64,000 bases of DNA from Micromonospora violae (GCF_004217135.1 NZ_SHKK01000001.1:5828001-5892000), one strand, 5' to 3'. Shown: positions 8,312-17,073, counted from the stretch's first letter. The notes: a model not told the origin generated them from the sequence alone. Program-made: numbers and translations.

Positions 8312-9850
8312 GTGCCCCGAGGCGACGGCCGGCTGAGCCACGACCTTGACCCCCAACGACCTGGCCCCCAGGACGCCTGTGGCGTCTTCGGCGTCTGGGC
8401 CCCTGGCGAAGAGGTTGCCAATCTGACCTACTTCGGCCTCTACGCCCTCCAGCACCGCGGCCAGGAGGCTGCGGGCATCGCGGTGAGCGATGGTTCCGGC
8501 GTGGTGGTCTACAAGGACCTCGGCCTGGTGGCGCAGGTCTTCGACGAGCCCACCCTGGCGAGCCTGCGTGGTCACCTGGCGATCGGGCACGCCCGTTACT
8601 CCACCACCGGCGCGTCGAACTGGGAGAACGCCCAGCCGACGATCCGGTCGACCACCTCCGGCACGACCATCGCGTTGGCCCACAACGGCAACCTGGTCAA
8701 CACGACCGACCTGGAGAAGGAGGTCGCCGAGCGCGGCCTCATCGCGGACGGGTCGACCAACGACACCTCGCTGGTGACGATGCTGCTCGCCAGCCGACCG
8801 GATCTGTCGGTCGAGGCGGCCGCGCTGGAGGTGCTGCCGCAGCTGCGCGGCGCGTTCAGCTTCGTCTTCATGGACGAGTCGACCCTGTACGCGGCCCGCG
8901 ATCCGCACGGCGTCCGCCCGCTGGTGCTCGGCCGCTTGGAGCGCGGCTGGGTCGTTGCCAGCGAGACGGCCGCACTGGACATCGTCGGTGCCAGCGTGGT
9001 GCGTGAGGTCGAGCCGGGCGAGCTGATCGCCATCGACGAGAACGGGCTGCGCTCCACCCGGTTCGCGGTGCCGGAGCCGAAGGGCTGCCTCTTCGAGTAC
9101 GTCTACATCGCCCGCCCGGACGCCACGATCGCCGGGCGCAACATCCACGCGGCGCGGGTGCAGATCGGCCGGCAGTTGGCCAAGGAGCACCCGGTCGAGG
9201 CCGACCTGGTCATTCCGGTGCCCGAGTCGGGCACCCCGGCCGCGATCGGGTACGCGGAGGAGTCCGGCATCACCTACGGCGCCGGCCTGATGAAGAACCC
9301 GTACGTGGGTCGCACCTTCATCCAGCCTTCGCAGACCCTGCGTCAGCTCGGCGTCCGCCTCAAGCTCAACCCGCTGCGGGAGAACGTCCGGGGCAAGCGG
9401 TTGGTGGTCGTGGACGACTCGATCGTGCGCGGCAACACTCAGCGCGCCATCGTCCGGATGCTGCGCGAGGCGGGGGCGTTGGAGGTGCACGTCCGGATCT
9501 CCTCACCGCCGGTCAGTTGGCCGTGCTTCTACGGCATCGACTTCGCCACCCGGGCGGAACTGCTGGCCAACGGGTTGGACAACGACGGCATCCGGCGCTC
9601 CATCGGCGCCGACACGCTGGGCTACGTTTCGCTGCCCGGCCTGATCGCGGCGACCGAGCAGCCGAAGTCCCGGCTGTGTCGGGCGTGTTTCGATGGGGAG
9701 TACCCGATCGAGCTGCCGGCCGGCAACCTGATCGGCAAGCACGTGCTTGAAGGGGTGGGTCGACGCGTCGCCAACTCGGCGCTGGAGACCCCGCCCACCA
9801 ATGGCTCGTCCGTCGCCACTCCGGGTGGCGTTACCGCAAACCGCCCGTAG
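8312..9850 (+). CDS. purF: amidophosphoribosyltransferase PurF
   Basis: This enzyme carries out the first committed step of purine synthesis: PRPP plus glutamine gives phosphoribosylamine. The 512-residue protein has a 22-residue propeptide ahead of the catalytic Cys23 in QDACGVFGVW, which must become N-terminal for glutaminase activity, as in the B. subtilis type. The PRPP-binding motif VVVDDSIVRGNT is at about 363-376. Cys residues in CLFEYVY and LCRACFDG fit the Fe-S-cluster class. The GTG start follows GGGAG. purM follows after 57 bp. Confidence 0.95.
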   Translation: MPRGDGRLSHDLDPQRPGPQDACGVFGVWAPGEEVANLTYFGLYALQHRGQEAAGIAVSDGSGVVVYKDLGLVAQVFDEPTLASLRGHLAIGHARYSTTGASNWENAQPTIRSTTSGTTIALAHNGNLVNTTDLEKEVAERGLIADGSTNDTSLVTMLLASRPDLSVEAAALEVLPQLRGAFSFVFMDESTLYAARDPHGVRPLVLGRLERGWVVASETAALDIVGASVVREVEPGELIAIDENGLRSTRFAVPEPKGCLFEYVYIARPDATIAGRNIHAARVQIGRQLAKEHPVEADLVIPVPESGTPAAIGYAEESGITYGAGLMKNPYVGRTFIQPSQTLRQLGVRLKLNPLRENVRGKRLVVVDDSIVRGNTQRAIVRMLREAGALEVHVRISSPPVSWPCFYGIDFATRAELLANGLDNDGIRRSIGADTLGYVSLPGLIAATEQPKSRLCRACFDGEYPIELPAGNLIGKHVLEGVGRRVANSALETPPTNGSSVATPGGVTANRP

Positions 9851-9907
9851 CACCAACCGGCGCGGCCCGGCTACCGCCGGCGGCACCGAGAACCAAAGGG
9901 GAGAACC

Positions 9908-11062
9908 GTGACGCACGTGTCCGAGCGCAGCGGCGCAGGAAGCAGCCCGACCGGCGCAGGCGGCGACCGCCAGCCGTGGACGGGCGGCGCTGGCCGCCAG
10001 GCGCGCAAACGCTCGGTCTCGTACGCCGACGCCGGCGTCTCGATCGACGCGGGCGACCGCGCGGTGGAGTTGCTCAAGTCGAAGGTGCGCCAGACCCGCC
10101 GCCCCGAGGTGCTGGGTGACCTCGGTGGCTTCGCCGGCCTGTTCCGGCTGGACACGAAGAAGTACAAGAGCCCGATCCTGGCGTCCTCCACCGACGGGGT
10201 GGGCACCAAGCTGGTGATCGCCCAGCAGATGGACATTCACGACACGGTCGGTATCGACCTGGTCGCGATGGTCGTCGACGACCTGGTGGCCTGCGGCGCC
10301 GAGCCGCTGTTCCTGCTCGACTACATCGCCACCGGCGAGGTCGTTCCGGACAAGGTCGCCGAGATCGGCGCGGGCATCGCCGACGGCTGCCGCTACGCCG
10401 GCTGCGCGCTGCTGGGCGGGGAGACCGCCGAGCACCCCGGCGTCCTGCGCCCGGACGAGTACGACATCTCCGCGACCGGTGTGGGCGTGGTCGAGGAAGC
10501 CGACATCCTCAGCCCCGAGCGGGTCGAGGTGGGCGACGTGGTGATCGCCATGCGCTCCTCCGGCCTGCACTCCAACGGCTACTCGCTGGTCCGGCACGTG
10601 CTGCTCGGCGCGGCCCGGATGCGTCTGGACATCGTGATCGACGACTTCGGTCGGCAGCGGACCCTCGGTGAGGAGCTGCTCACCCCGACCAAGATCTACG
10701 CCAAGGACTGCCTCAAGCTGATCGCCGAGGCCGAGGTGCGGGCGCTGTCCCACATCACCGGCGGCGGCATCCCCGGCAACCTGGTGCGGGTGCTGCCCGA
10801 GCACGTCGACGCGGTGGTCAACCGGTCCACCTGGAAGCCCCAGCCGATTTTCGACCTGATCCAGTCGAAGGGTCGGATCGACGACCAGGACATGGAGTCG
10901 ACCTTCAACATGGGCGTCGGCATGTTCGCGATCGTGTCGGCCGAGGACGCTGACCGGGCGCTGGCCACCCTGACCGGCCGTGGCGTCGAGGCGTGGCAGG
11001 CCGGCGAGATCATCGAGGGCACCGGCAACGTGCAGATGGTCGGTCAGCACACCCGAGGATGA
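9908..11062 (+). CDS. purM: phosphoribosylformylglycinamidine cyclo-ligase PurM (AIR synthase)
   Basis: PurM closes the imidazole ring of FGAM to AIR with ATP. The 384-residue sequence shows the family features SYADAGVSIDAGDRAV, SSTDGVGTKL and GGGIPGNLVRVLP. About 35 extra N-terminal residues are polar and low complexity. The GTG start follows a GGGGAGAA ribosome site. It forms a purF-purM pair separate from purSQL. A short GATCAC/GTGATC hairpin directly after the stop may be the terminator. Confidence 0.95.
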   Translation: MTHVSERSGAGSSPTGAGGDRQPWTGGAGRQARKRSVSYADAGVSIDAGDRAVELLKSKVRQTRRPEVLGDLGGFAGLFRLDTKKYKSPILASSTDGVGTKLVIAQQMDIHDTVGIDLVAMVVDDLVACGAEPLFLLDYIATGEVVPDKVAEIGAGIADGCRYAGCALLGGETAEHPGVLRPDEYDISATGVGVVEEADILSPERVEVGDVVIAMRSSGLHSNGYSLVRHVLLGAARMRLDIVIDDFGRQRTLGEELLTPTKIYAKDCLKLIAEAEVRALSHITGGGIPGNLVRVLPEHVDAVVNRSTWKPQPIFDLIQSKGRIDDQDMESTFNMGVGMFAIVSAEDADRALATLTGRGVEAWQAGEIIEGTGNVQMVGQHTRG

Positions 11063-11120
11063 TCACTTTCCGGTGATCGTACGGGCACCTGATCAGGGCT
11101 TCACCCGAGTGGCCAATGCC

Positions 11121-11151
11121 GCCTAGCCTGAAGGGCACCCTCAGGCTAGGC
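11121..11151. promoter_or_regulatory. perfect inverted repeat abutting the RiPP maturase ribosome site
   Basis: GCCTAGCCTGA (11121-11131) and TCAGGCTAGGC (11141-11151) form an 11-bp perfect stem with a 9-nt loop. It ends directly at the GGAGGAGGG ribosome site of the radical SAM gene. It could terminate purM, act as an operator for the RiPP operon or be a translational control hairpin. Position alone favours control of the downstream gene. Confidence 0.5.
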
Positions 11152-11162
11152 GGAGGAGGGCG

Positions 11163-12296
11163 ATGGCTGCTCGGGGACAGTCGTTCAGCGGGATGCGCGG
11201 TCTGGCCGCCGTCCCGTCGTACGTCGTCATGCAGCCCACCACCCTCTGCAATCTCGACTGCGCGTACTGCTACCTGCCGTTTCGGGCCACCGACCGCCGG
11301 ATGCCGGTGGCGGTGGCCGAGGCGGTCGCGGTCGCGGTGAAGCCCTGGGCGGCGAACGGTCGCTTCTCCGTGGTGTGGCATGGCGGCGAACCCCTGGCCG
11401 CCGGTCGGGAGCACCTGGCCGATCTGATGGCGCCGTTCGGGCCGGAGGTCGAGCACCACGTGCAGACCAACGCCACCCTCATCGACGACGACTGGTGCGA
11501 CTTCTTCGTCCGGCACAGGATGCGGGTGAGCGTCAGCGTCGACGGGCCCCGGGCCCGCAACGGGGACCGGGTCAACCGGGCCGGTCAGCCGGCGTACGAC
11601 CGGATCGTGCACGGCATCGCGGCGCTGCGCCGGCGTGGTCTGCCCTTCTCCGCGTTGGCCGTGGTGTCCCGACCGGAGCCGGGGCTCGCCACCGAGCTGT
11701 ACGACTACTTCCTCGAGTTGGGCTGTGACGTCCTGGGCATCAACATCGAGGAGACCGAGGGGGTCAACACCCGCGACAACCGCCACGACCCGTCGGCGGT
11801 GTCCGCGTTCTGGGCGGAGTTGGTCGGGGCGTGGCGTCGGGAGCCCCGGATCCACCTCCGCGAGATCGAGTGGTCGTTGCGCTATGCCGCGGCGGTGCTC
11901 GACAACTCGGCGGACGGGGTGCTGCCCCGCCACCTGGACCCGATTCCGACGATCGGTCACGACGGCTCGGTGATCGTGCTCTCCCCGGAGCTGGCCGGCT
12001 TCACCGACCCCCATTACGGCGACTTCAGCAGCGGCAACGTGCTGACGACCCCGTTGGCGCAGATCCTCGGCACCGCGGCGGCGACGCCGTGGGTGGGGGA
12101 GTTCCTGGCCGGGGTGGAGGCGTGTCGGGCGTCCTGCCCGTACTTCGGCTTCTGCGGCGGTGGCCATGCCGCCAACCGCTACTTCGAGCTGGGGCGTTTC
12201 GACGGTACCGAGACCGAGCACTGCCGCAACAGCAAGATCCGCCTATTGGAGGGAGTGTTGGAGCATGCCCGAGACCACCAGTCACCGGCGGCCTGA
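11163..12296 (+). CDS. amcB: radical SAM/SPASM peptide maturase, AmcB-like triceptide (cyclophane) family
   Basis: This 377-residue enzyme has the radical SAM cluster motif C29-x3-C33-x2-C36 (CNLDCAYCY) near the N-terminus. A C-terminal SPASM-type Cys set (C320, C324, C330, C353; CPYFGFCGGG) should hold auxiliary Fe-S clusters. Such enzymes cut S-adenosylmethionine to a radical and crosslink side chains of a ribosomal peptide. GGEP in WHGGEPL and SVDGP are typical of this branch. The next gene overlaps its 3' end and encodes a small peptide rich in aromatic-X-Asn motifs, matching actinobacterial triceptide maturases that form three-residue cyclophanes. The ATG is set by GGAGGAGGG. No protease or transporter gene is adjacent. 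Confidence 0.8.
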   Translation: MAARGQSFSGMRGLAAVPSYVVMQPTTLCNLDCAYCYLPFRATDRRMPVAVAEAVAVAVKPWAANGRFSVVWHGGEPLAAGREHLADLMAPFGPEVEHHVQTNATLIDDDWCDFFVRHRMRVSVSVDGPRARNGDRVNRAGQPAYDRIVHGIAALRRRGLPFSALAVVSRPEPGLATELYDYFLELGCDVLGINIEETEGVNTRDNRHDPSAVSAFWAELVGAWRREPRIHLREIEWSLRYAAAVLDNSADGVLPRHLDPIPTIGHDGSVIVLSPELAGFTDPHYGDFSSGNVLTTPLAQILGTAAATPWVGEFLAGVEACRASCPYFGFCGGGHAANRYFELGRFDGTETEHCRNSKIRLLEGVLEHARDHQSPAA

Positions 12297-12492
12297 GCGC
12301 GAAGCGGACGACGGAGTCACCGAACGGGTGCGGGACGCGGGTCCCGCGCTCGTCGCCCTGCTCCAGGAGGCCGAGGACGCACGGCGGCTGCGTTCGGAGG
12401 TGTCGGGCGGGGACGGCTCCAGCGCGGTCTGCGCGTGGAACCACTTCGAGAACATCCCGACGTTCTACAACTGGAACAACCGCCCGCGCTGA
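12265..12492 (+). CDS. amcA: RiPP precursor peptide, AmcA-like, with aromatic-X-Asn core
   Basis: A 75-residue peptide begins inside the end of the maturase gene. Residues 1-50 are a charged helical leader (VTERVRDAGPALVALLQEAE). The C-terminal core, residues 56-75, carries W58-N-H, F61-E-N63, F67-Y-N69 and W70-N-N72, the three-residue spacing that cyclophane-forming radical SAM enzymes crosslink. Translation is likely coupled to the maturase; GGAG precedes the ATG. It ends with NNRPR and is followed at once by a strong terminator, so it closes the operon. Which rings form, and where the peptide is cut, cannot be read from sequence. Confidence 0.75.
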   Translation: MPETTSHRRPEREADDGVTERVRDAGPALVALLQEAEDARRLRSEVSGGDGSSAVCAWNHFENIPTFYNWNNRPR

Positions 12493-12503
12493 GGTAGCCG
12501 TGG

Positions 12504-12553
12504 TCAGGGGCCTGTCGAGCGGCCGGAGTGACTCCGGTCGGGCAGGCCCCTGA
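12504..12553 (+). terminator. terminator of the RiPP operon
   Basis: An 11-bp perfect outer stem (12504-12514 with 12543-12553) encloses a second inner hairpin (CCGGAGT/ACTCCGG), giving a branched structure starting 12 nt after the precursor stop. Confidence 0.8.
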
Positions 12554-12627
12554 TCGTCGGCGACTGCACCTGCACGGGACGTGCGTGAGCACGCGGAGGT
12601 TACCGCGTGCTCAGTTGCGTCGAGAGG

Positions 12628-12843
12628 TCAGCGGGTCGGACGGACCCAGGGATCCGGATCGTCGTCCGCGTGATCCTCATCATCGTCGTCGACGAACTCT
12701 TTAGAGTCGTCGTCGAAGTGGTGCTCAGACTTACCAGCACCCGCCAGTTCGCGCTGCAAGGCGGTGAGGTCGGTGTTCGGGGAGTGGTACTTCAACTCCC
12801 GCGCCACCTTCGTCTGCTTGGCCTTAGCACGGCCGCGCCCCAT
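12628..12843 (-). CDS. DUF3073 family protein
   Basis: This 71-residue protein opens MGRGRAKAKQTKVARELKYH and is basic at the N-terminus and strongly acidic (runs of Asp/Glu) at the C-terminus, exactly the DUF3073 pattern of actinobacteria. Its function is unknown; the charge layout might suit binding to nucleic acid or protein. ATG 12843 is preferred over upstream starts because it matches the family start and follows GAGGGGG. It stands alone between the RiPP operon and the amino acid dehydrogenase. Confidence 0.9.
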   Translation of the reverse strand: MGRGRAKAKQTKVARELKYHSPNTDLTALQRELAGAGKSEHHFDDDSKEFVDDDDEDHADDDPDPWVRPTR

Positions 12844-13106
12844 GGCTCGACCCCCTCGCACAGAATGCGGGGCAGCCCGAAGGCGGGCCCCGATGACGTC
12901 AGGCATCTCTCGTGGCTCTTACGGTACATGGGGATGCCATCGTTCGGCACCTCGGGTTACCGTCGGCCGGCTCTGCGCGTCGCGTCGATCCGGCCGTCAC
13001 CCAGTGTACCGGGTAAGGAGCGGAACGGTTAGCACCCGTGACACCGGACAAACCGCACCAAAATCGACCCGGCCTCAGCTTACCCAGCAACCGCGGCACC
13101 GGGGGC

Positions 13107-13137
13107 CCGGGGGCGGATCTCGTCGATCCGCCCCCGG
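13107..13137 (-). terminator. terminator of the amino acid dehydrogenase gene
   Basis: A 13-bp perfect GC-rich stem (13107-13119 with 13125-13137) with a 5-nt loop lies 6 nt past the stop codon of the minus-strand dehydrogenase. There is no T-tract, as usual in these organisms. Confidence 0.8.
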
Positions 13138-13143
13138 AAACGC

Positions 13144-14226
13144 TCAGCGCAGGTGGATCGCGCGCAGCCGGCCGACCTCCGCCATGCGCCGCTCCGCCAG
13201 CCGGTCGGCGGCGACCGCCGGCGGCACACCCTCCGCGTCGGCCAGGTGCAGGATCTCGCGGGTGGTGTCGTAGATCCGGGTCGCCCGCAGCTTCGCCCGC
13301 TCGAAGTTGAAGCCCTCGATCTCGTCGGCCACCTGGATGACGCCGCCCGCGTTGACCACGTAGTCCGGGGTGTAGAGGATGCCCCGGTCGGCCAGCAGCT
13401 TCTCGATGCCCGGGTGAGCGAGCTGGTTGTTCGCCGCCCCGGTCACCACCTTGGCCCGCAACGCCGGCACGGTGTCGTCGTTCAGGGCGCCGCCCAGCGC
13501 GCACGGCGCGTACACGTCGATGTCCGCGGCGACCAGCGCGCTGGAGTCGTCGACGAGGGTGACCTGCGGGTGGTTGGTGCGGACCCAGGCGAGCGCCCTC
13601 GGGTTGACGTCGGTGGCGACCACCTCGGCGCCATCCTCCAGCAGGTGCCCGGTCAGGTACTTGCCGACCTTGCCCAGGCCGGCCACGCCGACCCGCCGAC
13701 CCCGCAGGCTCGGGGTGCCCCACACGTGCTCGGACGCGGCCCGCATCCCCTGGAAGACACCCCAGGCGGTGAGGATCGACGAGTCACCGGCACCGCCGTG
13801 CTCCACGCTGCGCCCGGTCACGTAGCGGGTCTCCCGAGCCACCACGTCCATGTCCGCCACGTACGTGCCGACATCGCAGGCGGTGTAGTAGCGGCCGCCC
13901 AGCGACTCCACGAACCGGCCGTACGCGCGCAGCAGCGCCTCGCTCTTGATCTGCTCCGGGTCACCCCAGATGACGGCCTTGCCGCCGCCCAGGTCGAGCC
14001 CGGCGAGCGCGTTCTTGTACGCCATCCCGCGGGACAGGTCCAGCACGTCGGCGAGGGCGTCGTCCTCGCTGTCGTACGGGTAGAAGCGGGTGCCGCCGAG
14101 CGCCGGGCCCAGCGCGGTGGAGTAGATCCCGATGATCGCCTTCAGGCCGCTCTGCTTGTCCTGGCAGAACACGACCTGTTCGTGACCGGTTGATACCGGA
14201 TCGTCGGTGCTCGCGAATACGCCCAT
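13144..14226 (-). CDS. vdh: Glu/Leu/Phe/Val dehydrogenase, probably valine (branched-chain) dehydrogenase
   Basis: This 360-residue NAD-dependent enzyme deaminates an amino acid to its 2-oxo acid. The catalytic lysines are in [16 protein letters not shown] (K71, K83), and the Rossmann motif is [12 protein letters not shown]. The length and the [16 protein letters not shown] opening match leucine/valine dehydrogenases rather than glutamate dehydrogenases. In actinomycetes such enzymes supply branched acyl-CoA starters for fatty acids and polyketides. ATG 14226 follows AGGAG. It is monocistronic with its own terminator. Exact substrate preference is inferred only. Confidence 0.85.
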   Translation of the reverse strand: MGVFASTDDPVSTGHEQVVFCQDKQSGLKAIIGIYSTALGPALGGTRFYPYDSEDDALADVLDLSRGMAYKNALAGLDLGGGKAVIWGDPEQIKSEALLRAYGRFVESLGGRYYTACDVGTYVADMDVVARETRYVTGRSVEHGGAGDSSILTAWGVFQGMRAASEHVWGTPSLRGRRVGVAGLGKVGKYLTGHLLEDGAEVVATDVNPRALAWVRTNHPQVTLVDDSSALVAADIDVYAPCALGGALNDDTVPALRAKVVTGAANNQLAHPGIEKLLADRGILYTPDYVVNAGGVIQVADEIEGFNFERAKLRATRIYDTTREILHLADAEGVPPAVAADRLAERRMAEVGRLRAIHLR

Positions 14227-14420
14227 GGTTTGCTCCTACGATGGTGTGCGTCCTTGTGGAACGCGGACCTGGTGGACCCCGGCGGGGATGCTGCCGGTGA
14301 GATCGAGCCTAGTATCGGCCGTCGTGCGGGTGCTCGACGCGCCGCCGCCGTCCCACGTTGCGGCGCGCGTACCCCCCGCCGCTGAGCGCGTACGGGCGTG
14401 GTTCGTGGGAGGATCGCGCG

Positions 14421-15260
14421 GTGCCGTCGCTCTTCGCTTCTTACCTGCGCGTGTACGAACCGTTGGCCGCCTTCGACCGAGACCGGCAGAGCTACTGGCG
14501 CCGTTACGTCTCGGAGGGTCGCGCGATCGCCCCGGTCGAGGGGCCCGGTCGGCAGCGGACGGCGGTGATCGAGGCGTTGGGCGCCGGCTGGACCCGGCTG
14601 CCCGACCTGCCGGAGGAGGCGTACGTCCTGGAGACGGACGACAGCCTGCTGGTCTGCCCGTGGAACCTGCGGATCCGCGTCGCCGAGGCGGCGCTCAGCG
14701 CCCGGGACGGGGTGCCCTCGGTGCTCGCCGACGCCTTCGTGCCGCCGGTGCTCGCCGGGCAGGCCAGGGCGGTGGTGGACGACTGGCGCAGTGGCGCCCG
14801 GGTGCTGGAGCACGGGGTGCCCCGGGTGCACGAGCAGATCGCCACCTGGGGCGTACCGCTGCGGTGGTTCGTGCTGTTCGACCCGGTCGAGCGGGACCTG
14901 GTCACCCAGCCGGGCCGGCGGTCGCTGCGCTACCGCACCGAGATCTCCAAGGCTCGACGCCGCTCGTCGCGGGCGTTGTCGGTGTTGCGCAAGTCGGTGG
15001 GCGAGGCGCCGATCACCGAGGCGGTGGAGGAGGCGGCGCGCTGGCTGGAGGAGTTCCATCCGCGGTCCGTGGTCGAGCTGGACTACGGCGGTCTGGTCGA
15101 CCTGCTCTCCGACGAGACCCTCGCTGCGGACGACTCGCCTGAGCTGGTTGCCGGTGGCCTCGCGGGGTTGTCCCGGGGCGAAGCCGAGGAGGCGTCCGCC
15201 GCGTACGACAAGTTGGTGGCCCGGTGGCGCGCGGTGCAGCTGCTGGAGCGGTGCAACTAG
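14421..15260 (+). CDS. conserved actinobacterial protein of unknown function
   Basis: A 279-residue soluble protein without signal peptide or transmembrane segments. I chose GTG 14421 because GGGAGG lies 8 nt upstream; an in-frame ATG at 14358 has no such site. It opens PSLFASYLRVYEPLAAFDRDRQ. There are no catalytic motifs I recognise. The C-terminal third is helical with many Ala/Glu/Leu residues. Similar stand-alone proteins of this size are common near bldC in actinomycetes, but I know no function. Confidence 0.75.
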   Translation: MPSLFASYLRVYEPLAAFDRDRQSYWRRYVSEGRAIAPVEGPGRQRTAVIEALGAGWTRLPDLPEEAYVLETDDSLLVCPWNLRIRVAEAALSARDGVPSVLADAFVPPVLAGQARAVVDDWRSGARVLEHGVPRVHEQIATWGVPLRWFVLFDPVERDLVTQPGRRSLRYRTEISKARRRSSRALSVLRKSVGEAPITEAVEEAARWLEEFHPRSVVELDYGGLVDLLSDETLAADDSPELVAGGLAGLSRGEAEEASAAYDKLVARWRAVQLLERCN

Positions 15261-15510
15261 GGCATATCACCCGAGGAGCGCTCCCAAGGTGAGTTGCGCT
15301 CGTAGTTGACGCATCACGAACCGTGATCATGAGTCCGAATAAGGTAGTTTCTGCCGTGTAAAAGTCGTAAAAATCGGGCATGGTTCATCCGTCCGTCTAG
15401 GGACCTTCATCCGTTCGGCCCATGTCGGACATCGGGGACTAGCCGGACCATGGGAGACGCGTCGGCCGGCGGGACCCCGGCCGATGTCTATACATGTGGA
15501 GGAGTGACCG

Positions 15511-15720
15511 ATGGCATCGCGAACGCACGAACCAGAGCCGCTACTCACGCCGGCCGAGGTGGCGTCGATGTTCCGGGTCGACCCGAAGACGGTGACCCGG
15601 TGGGCCAAGGCTGGCAAGCTCAGTGCCATCCGCACCCTGGGTGGCCACCGTCGGTACCGCGAGTCGGAGGTCAGGGCGCTGCTGCAGGGCCAGATCCCGC
15701 AGCAGCGGCAGGGCGACTGA
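15511..15720 (+). CDS. bldC: BldC, MerR-like developmental DNA-binding protein
   Basis: The 69-residue protein is essentially one MerR-type winged helix-turn-helix (LLTPAEVASMFRVDPKTVTRWAKAGKL, then GHRRYRESEV). BldC binds direct repeats head to tail and delays development in Streptomyces; the sequence here is very close to that protein. The ATG follows GGAGG. The roughly 250 bp upstream (15261-15510) hold no gene and must contain its promoter, though I could not assign clear boxes. A strong terminator follows. Confidence 0.93.
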   Translation: MASRTHEPEPLLTPAEVASMFRVDPKTVTRWAKAGKLSAIRTLGGHRRYRESEVRALLQGQIPQQRQGD

Positions 15721-15737
15721 GCCGGCAACAGCTTTTC

Positions 15738-15775
15738 GGAAAGGGGCGGTGGATCTCGATCCGCCGCCCCTTTCC
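15738..15775. terminator. terminator between bldC and the convergent oxidoreductase gene
   Basis: Arms 15738-15754 and 15759-15775 pair over 17 bp with a single G-T mismatch and a 4-nt loop, 18 nt after bldC and 24 nt from the end of the convergent gene. It may serve both. Confidence 0.85.
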
Positions 15776-15798
15776 ATGCCCCGACGCGGTTGCGGGGG

Positions 15799-16188
15799 TC
15801 AACGCCGCGACTCGGCCAACGTCACCCGGATGCCGACCGTGCCGCCCTCGCCGCGCCGCAACCGGCTGCCCAGCAGGCTCAGCCGACCGAGCAGGCGGTA
15901 CTTGTGTTTGAGCAGGTCGCGGACCCGACCGGTGTCTGAGCCCCCGTAGATCGTCGCGTGCGCTGACACCTCCGCCCCGTGTGGCCGGCCCCGCACGTCG
16001 CACGGCGCAACGGTCACCTCGCCGTTGTTGCGGATCCGTTTCACCTTGCCTGAGTCCGCCCGGGTCCAGACCGCCAACGCCTCACCGTCGCGTACCGCCC
16101 AGACCGGGGTCGGCACCGCCCGACCGTCCTTGCGGAAGGTCGTGAGCAGGATGTACTTCTCGGCCGACAGCCGGTCCAGCGTGGTCAC
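15799..16188 (-). CDS. PPOX-class F420-dependent oxidoreductase
   Basis: A 129-residue split-barrel flavin/deazaflavin-binding protein of the pyridoxamine-phosphate-oxidase superfamily. SAEKYILLTTFRKDGRAVPTPVW and DSGKVKRIRNNGEVTVAPCD are typical of the F420-dependent actinobacterial branch. It probably reduces or oxidises a small substrate that cannot be named. The GTG start at 16188 lies 6 nt after TATCCT on the minus strand, suggesting a leaderless transcript. It is divergent from the methyltransferase gene, sharing a very short promoter gap. Confidence 0.85.
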   Translation of the reverse strand: MTTLDRLSAEKYILLTTFRKDGRAVPTPVWAVRDGEALAVWTRADSGKVKRIRNNGEVTVAPCDVRGRPHGAEVSAHATIYGGSDTGRVRDLLKHKYRLLGRLSLLGSRLRRGEGGTVGIRVTLAESRR

Positions 16189-16242
16189 GCCGCCAGGATA
16201 CGGCCGGCGCGGGCCACTGAGTGGCCGGATAGCGTGAACGCC

Positions 16243-17022
16243 GTGACGGTTGAGCCTCTAATCGGTGACGTGATCGGCGAACTGCTGCGGGACACGCTCG
16301 CCGTGGCCACCGGGGTGGGCCCGCGACCCCTGGTCGGCGGTCGACTACCGCGACCGGTCATCGAGATCATCGAACGGGACGACGGTCTGATCAACGGCGC
16401 GCCGGCCGCGCACTACCTGGACGCGCCGGCGCAGTGGCAGCCGTACGACCACCGCGCGGTGGACCGCACGTACGGCGAGACGCTGGACATCGGCACCGGA
16501 GCCGGCCGGATCGCGCTGCTGCTCCAGGAGCGCGGCGTACCCGTCACCGGGCTGGACACCTCCGCGGGCGCGTTGGAGGTGAGCCGTCGACGCGGGGTCC
16601 GGCGACTGGTGCACGGCACCGTCGACACGCACCTCGGAGACGGCCCGCGCTACGACACGTTCCTGCTGCTCGGCAACAACCTCGGGCTGTTCGAGGGCCG
16701 GGAGCGCGCTCCCGCGTTCCTGGCCGCGCTCGCCGCACTGGCCCGACCGGGGGCGCAGATCATCGCGCAGGGCACCGACCCGTACGGCACCCGCGACCCG
16801 CTGCACACCGGCTACCACGAGCGCAACCGTCGGCGTGGCCGGCTCGGTGGCCAGCTGCGGCTGCGGCTGCGTTACCGCGAGTTGAGCACTGAATGGTTCG
16901 ACTACCTGGTCTGCTCGGCGGACGAGTTCGCCAGCCTGGTGCACGGCACCGGCTGGCGGCTGACCGATGTGGACGACCGCGACGCCCCGTACTACCTGGC
17001 CACGCTGCGCCTCGTCGACTGA
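16243..17022 (+). CDS. class I SAM-dependent methyltransferase
   Basis: Motif I reads LDIGTGAGRIALLLQERG, followed by an acidic residue in TGLDTS, and a post-motif region LLLGNNLGLFEG; together they define a Rossmann methyltransferase of about 259 residues. The N-terminal 70 residues are an unclassified cap. The substrate is unknown. GTG 16243 is favoured because TAGCGT lies exactly 7 nt upstream, as for other leaderless genes here; GTG 16234 would add three residues. A hairpin terminator follows. Confidence 0.8.
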   Translation: MTVEPLIGDVIGELLRDTLAVATGVGPRPLVGGRLPRPVIEIIERDDGLINGAPAAHYLDAPAQWQPYDHRAVDRTYGETLDIGTGAGRIALLLQERGVPVTGLDTSAGALEVSRRRGVRRLVHGTVDTHLGDGPRYDTFLLLGNNLGLFEGRERAPAFLAALAALARPGAQIIAQGTDPYGTRDPLHTGYHERNRRRGRLGGQLRLRLRYRELSTEWFDYLVCSADEFASLVHGTGWRLTDVDDRDAPYYLATLRLVD

Positions 17023-17026
17023 GTGC

Positions 17027-17067
17027 CGACGGCCCCCGCGTCCGCCGGGCGGAGGCAGGGGCCGTCG
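17027..17067. terminator. terminator between methyltransferase and convergent Ca-loop gene
   Basis: CGACGGCCCC (17027-17036) pairs perfectly with GGGGCCGTCG (17058-17067), with a further small GC hairpin inside. It lies 5 nt past the methyltransferase stop and 6 nt past the convergent gene. Confidence 0.7.
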
Positions 17068-17073
17068 TACGTC

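Noticed and set aside
11163..12296. Radical SAM gene as anaerobic sulfatase maturase or PqqE
   Set aside because: No sulfatase or pqq genes are nearby, and the overlapping small peptide with aromatic-X-Asn motifs fits a RiPP maturase better.
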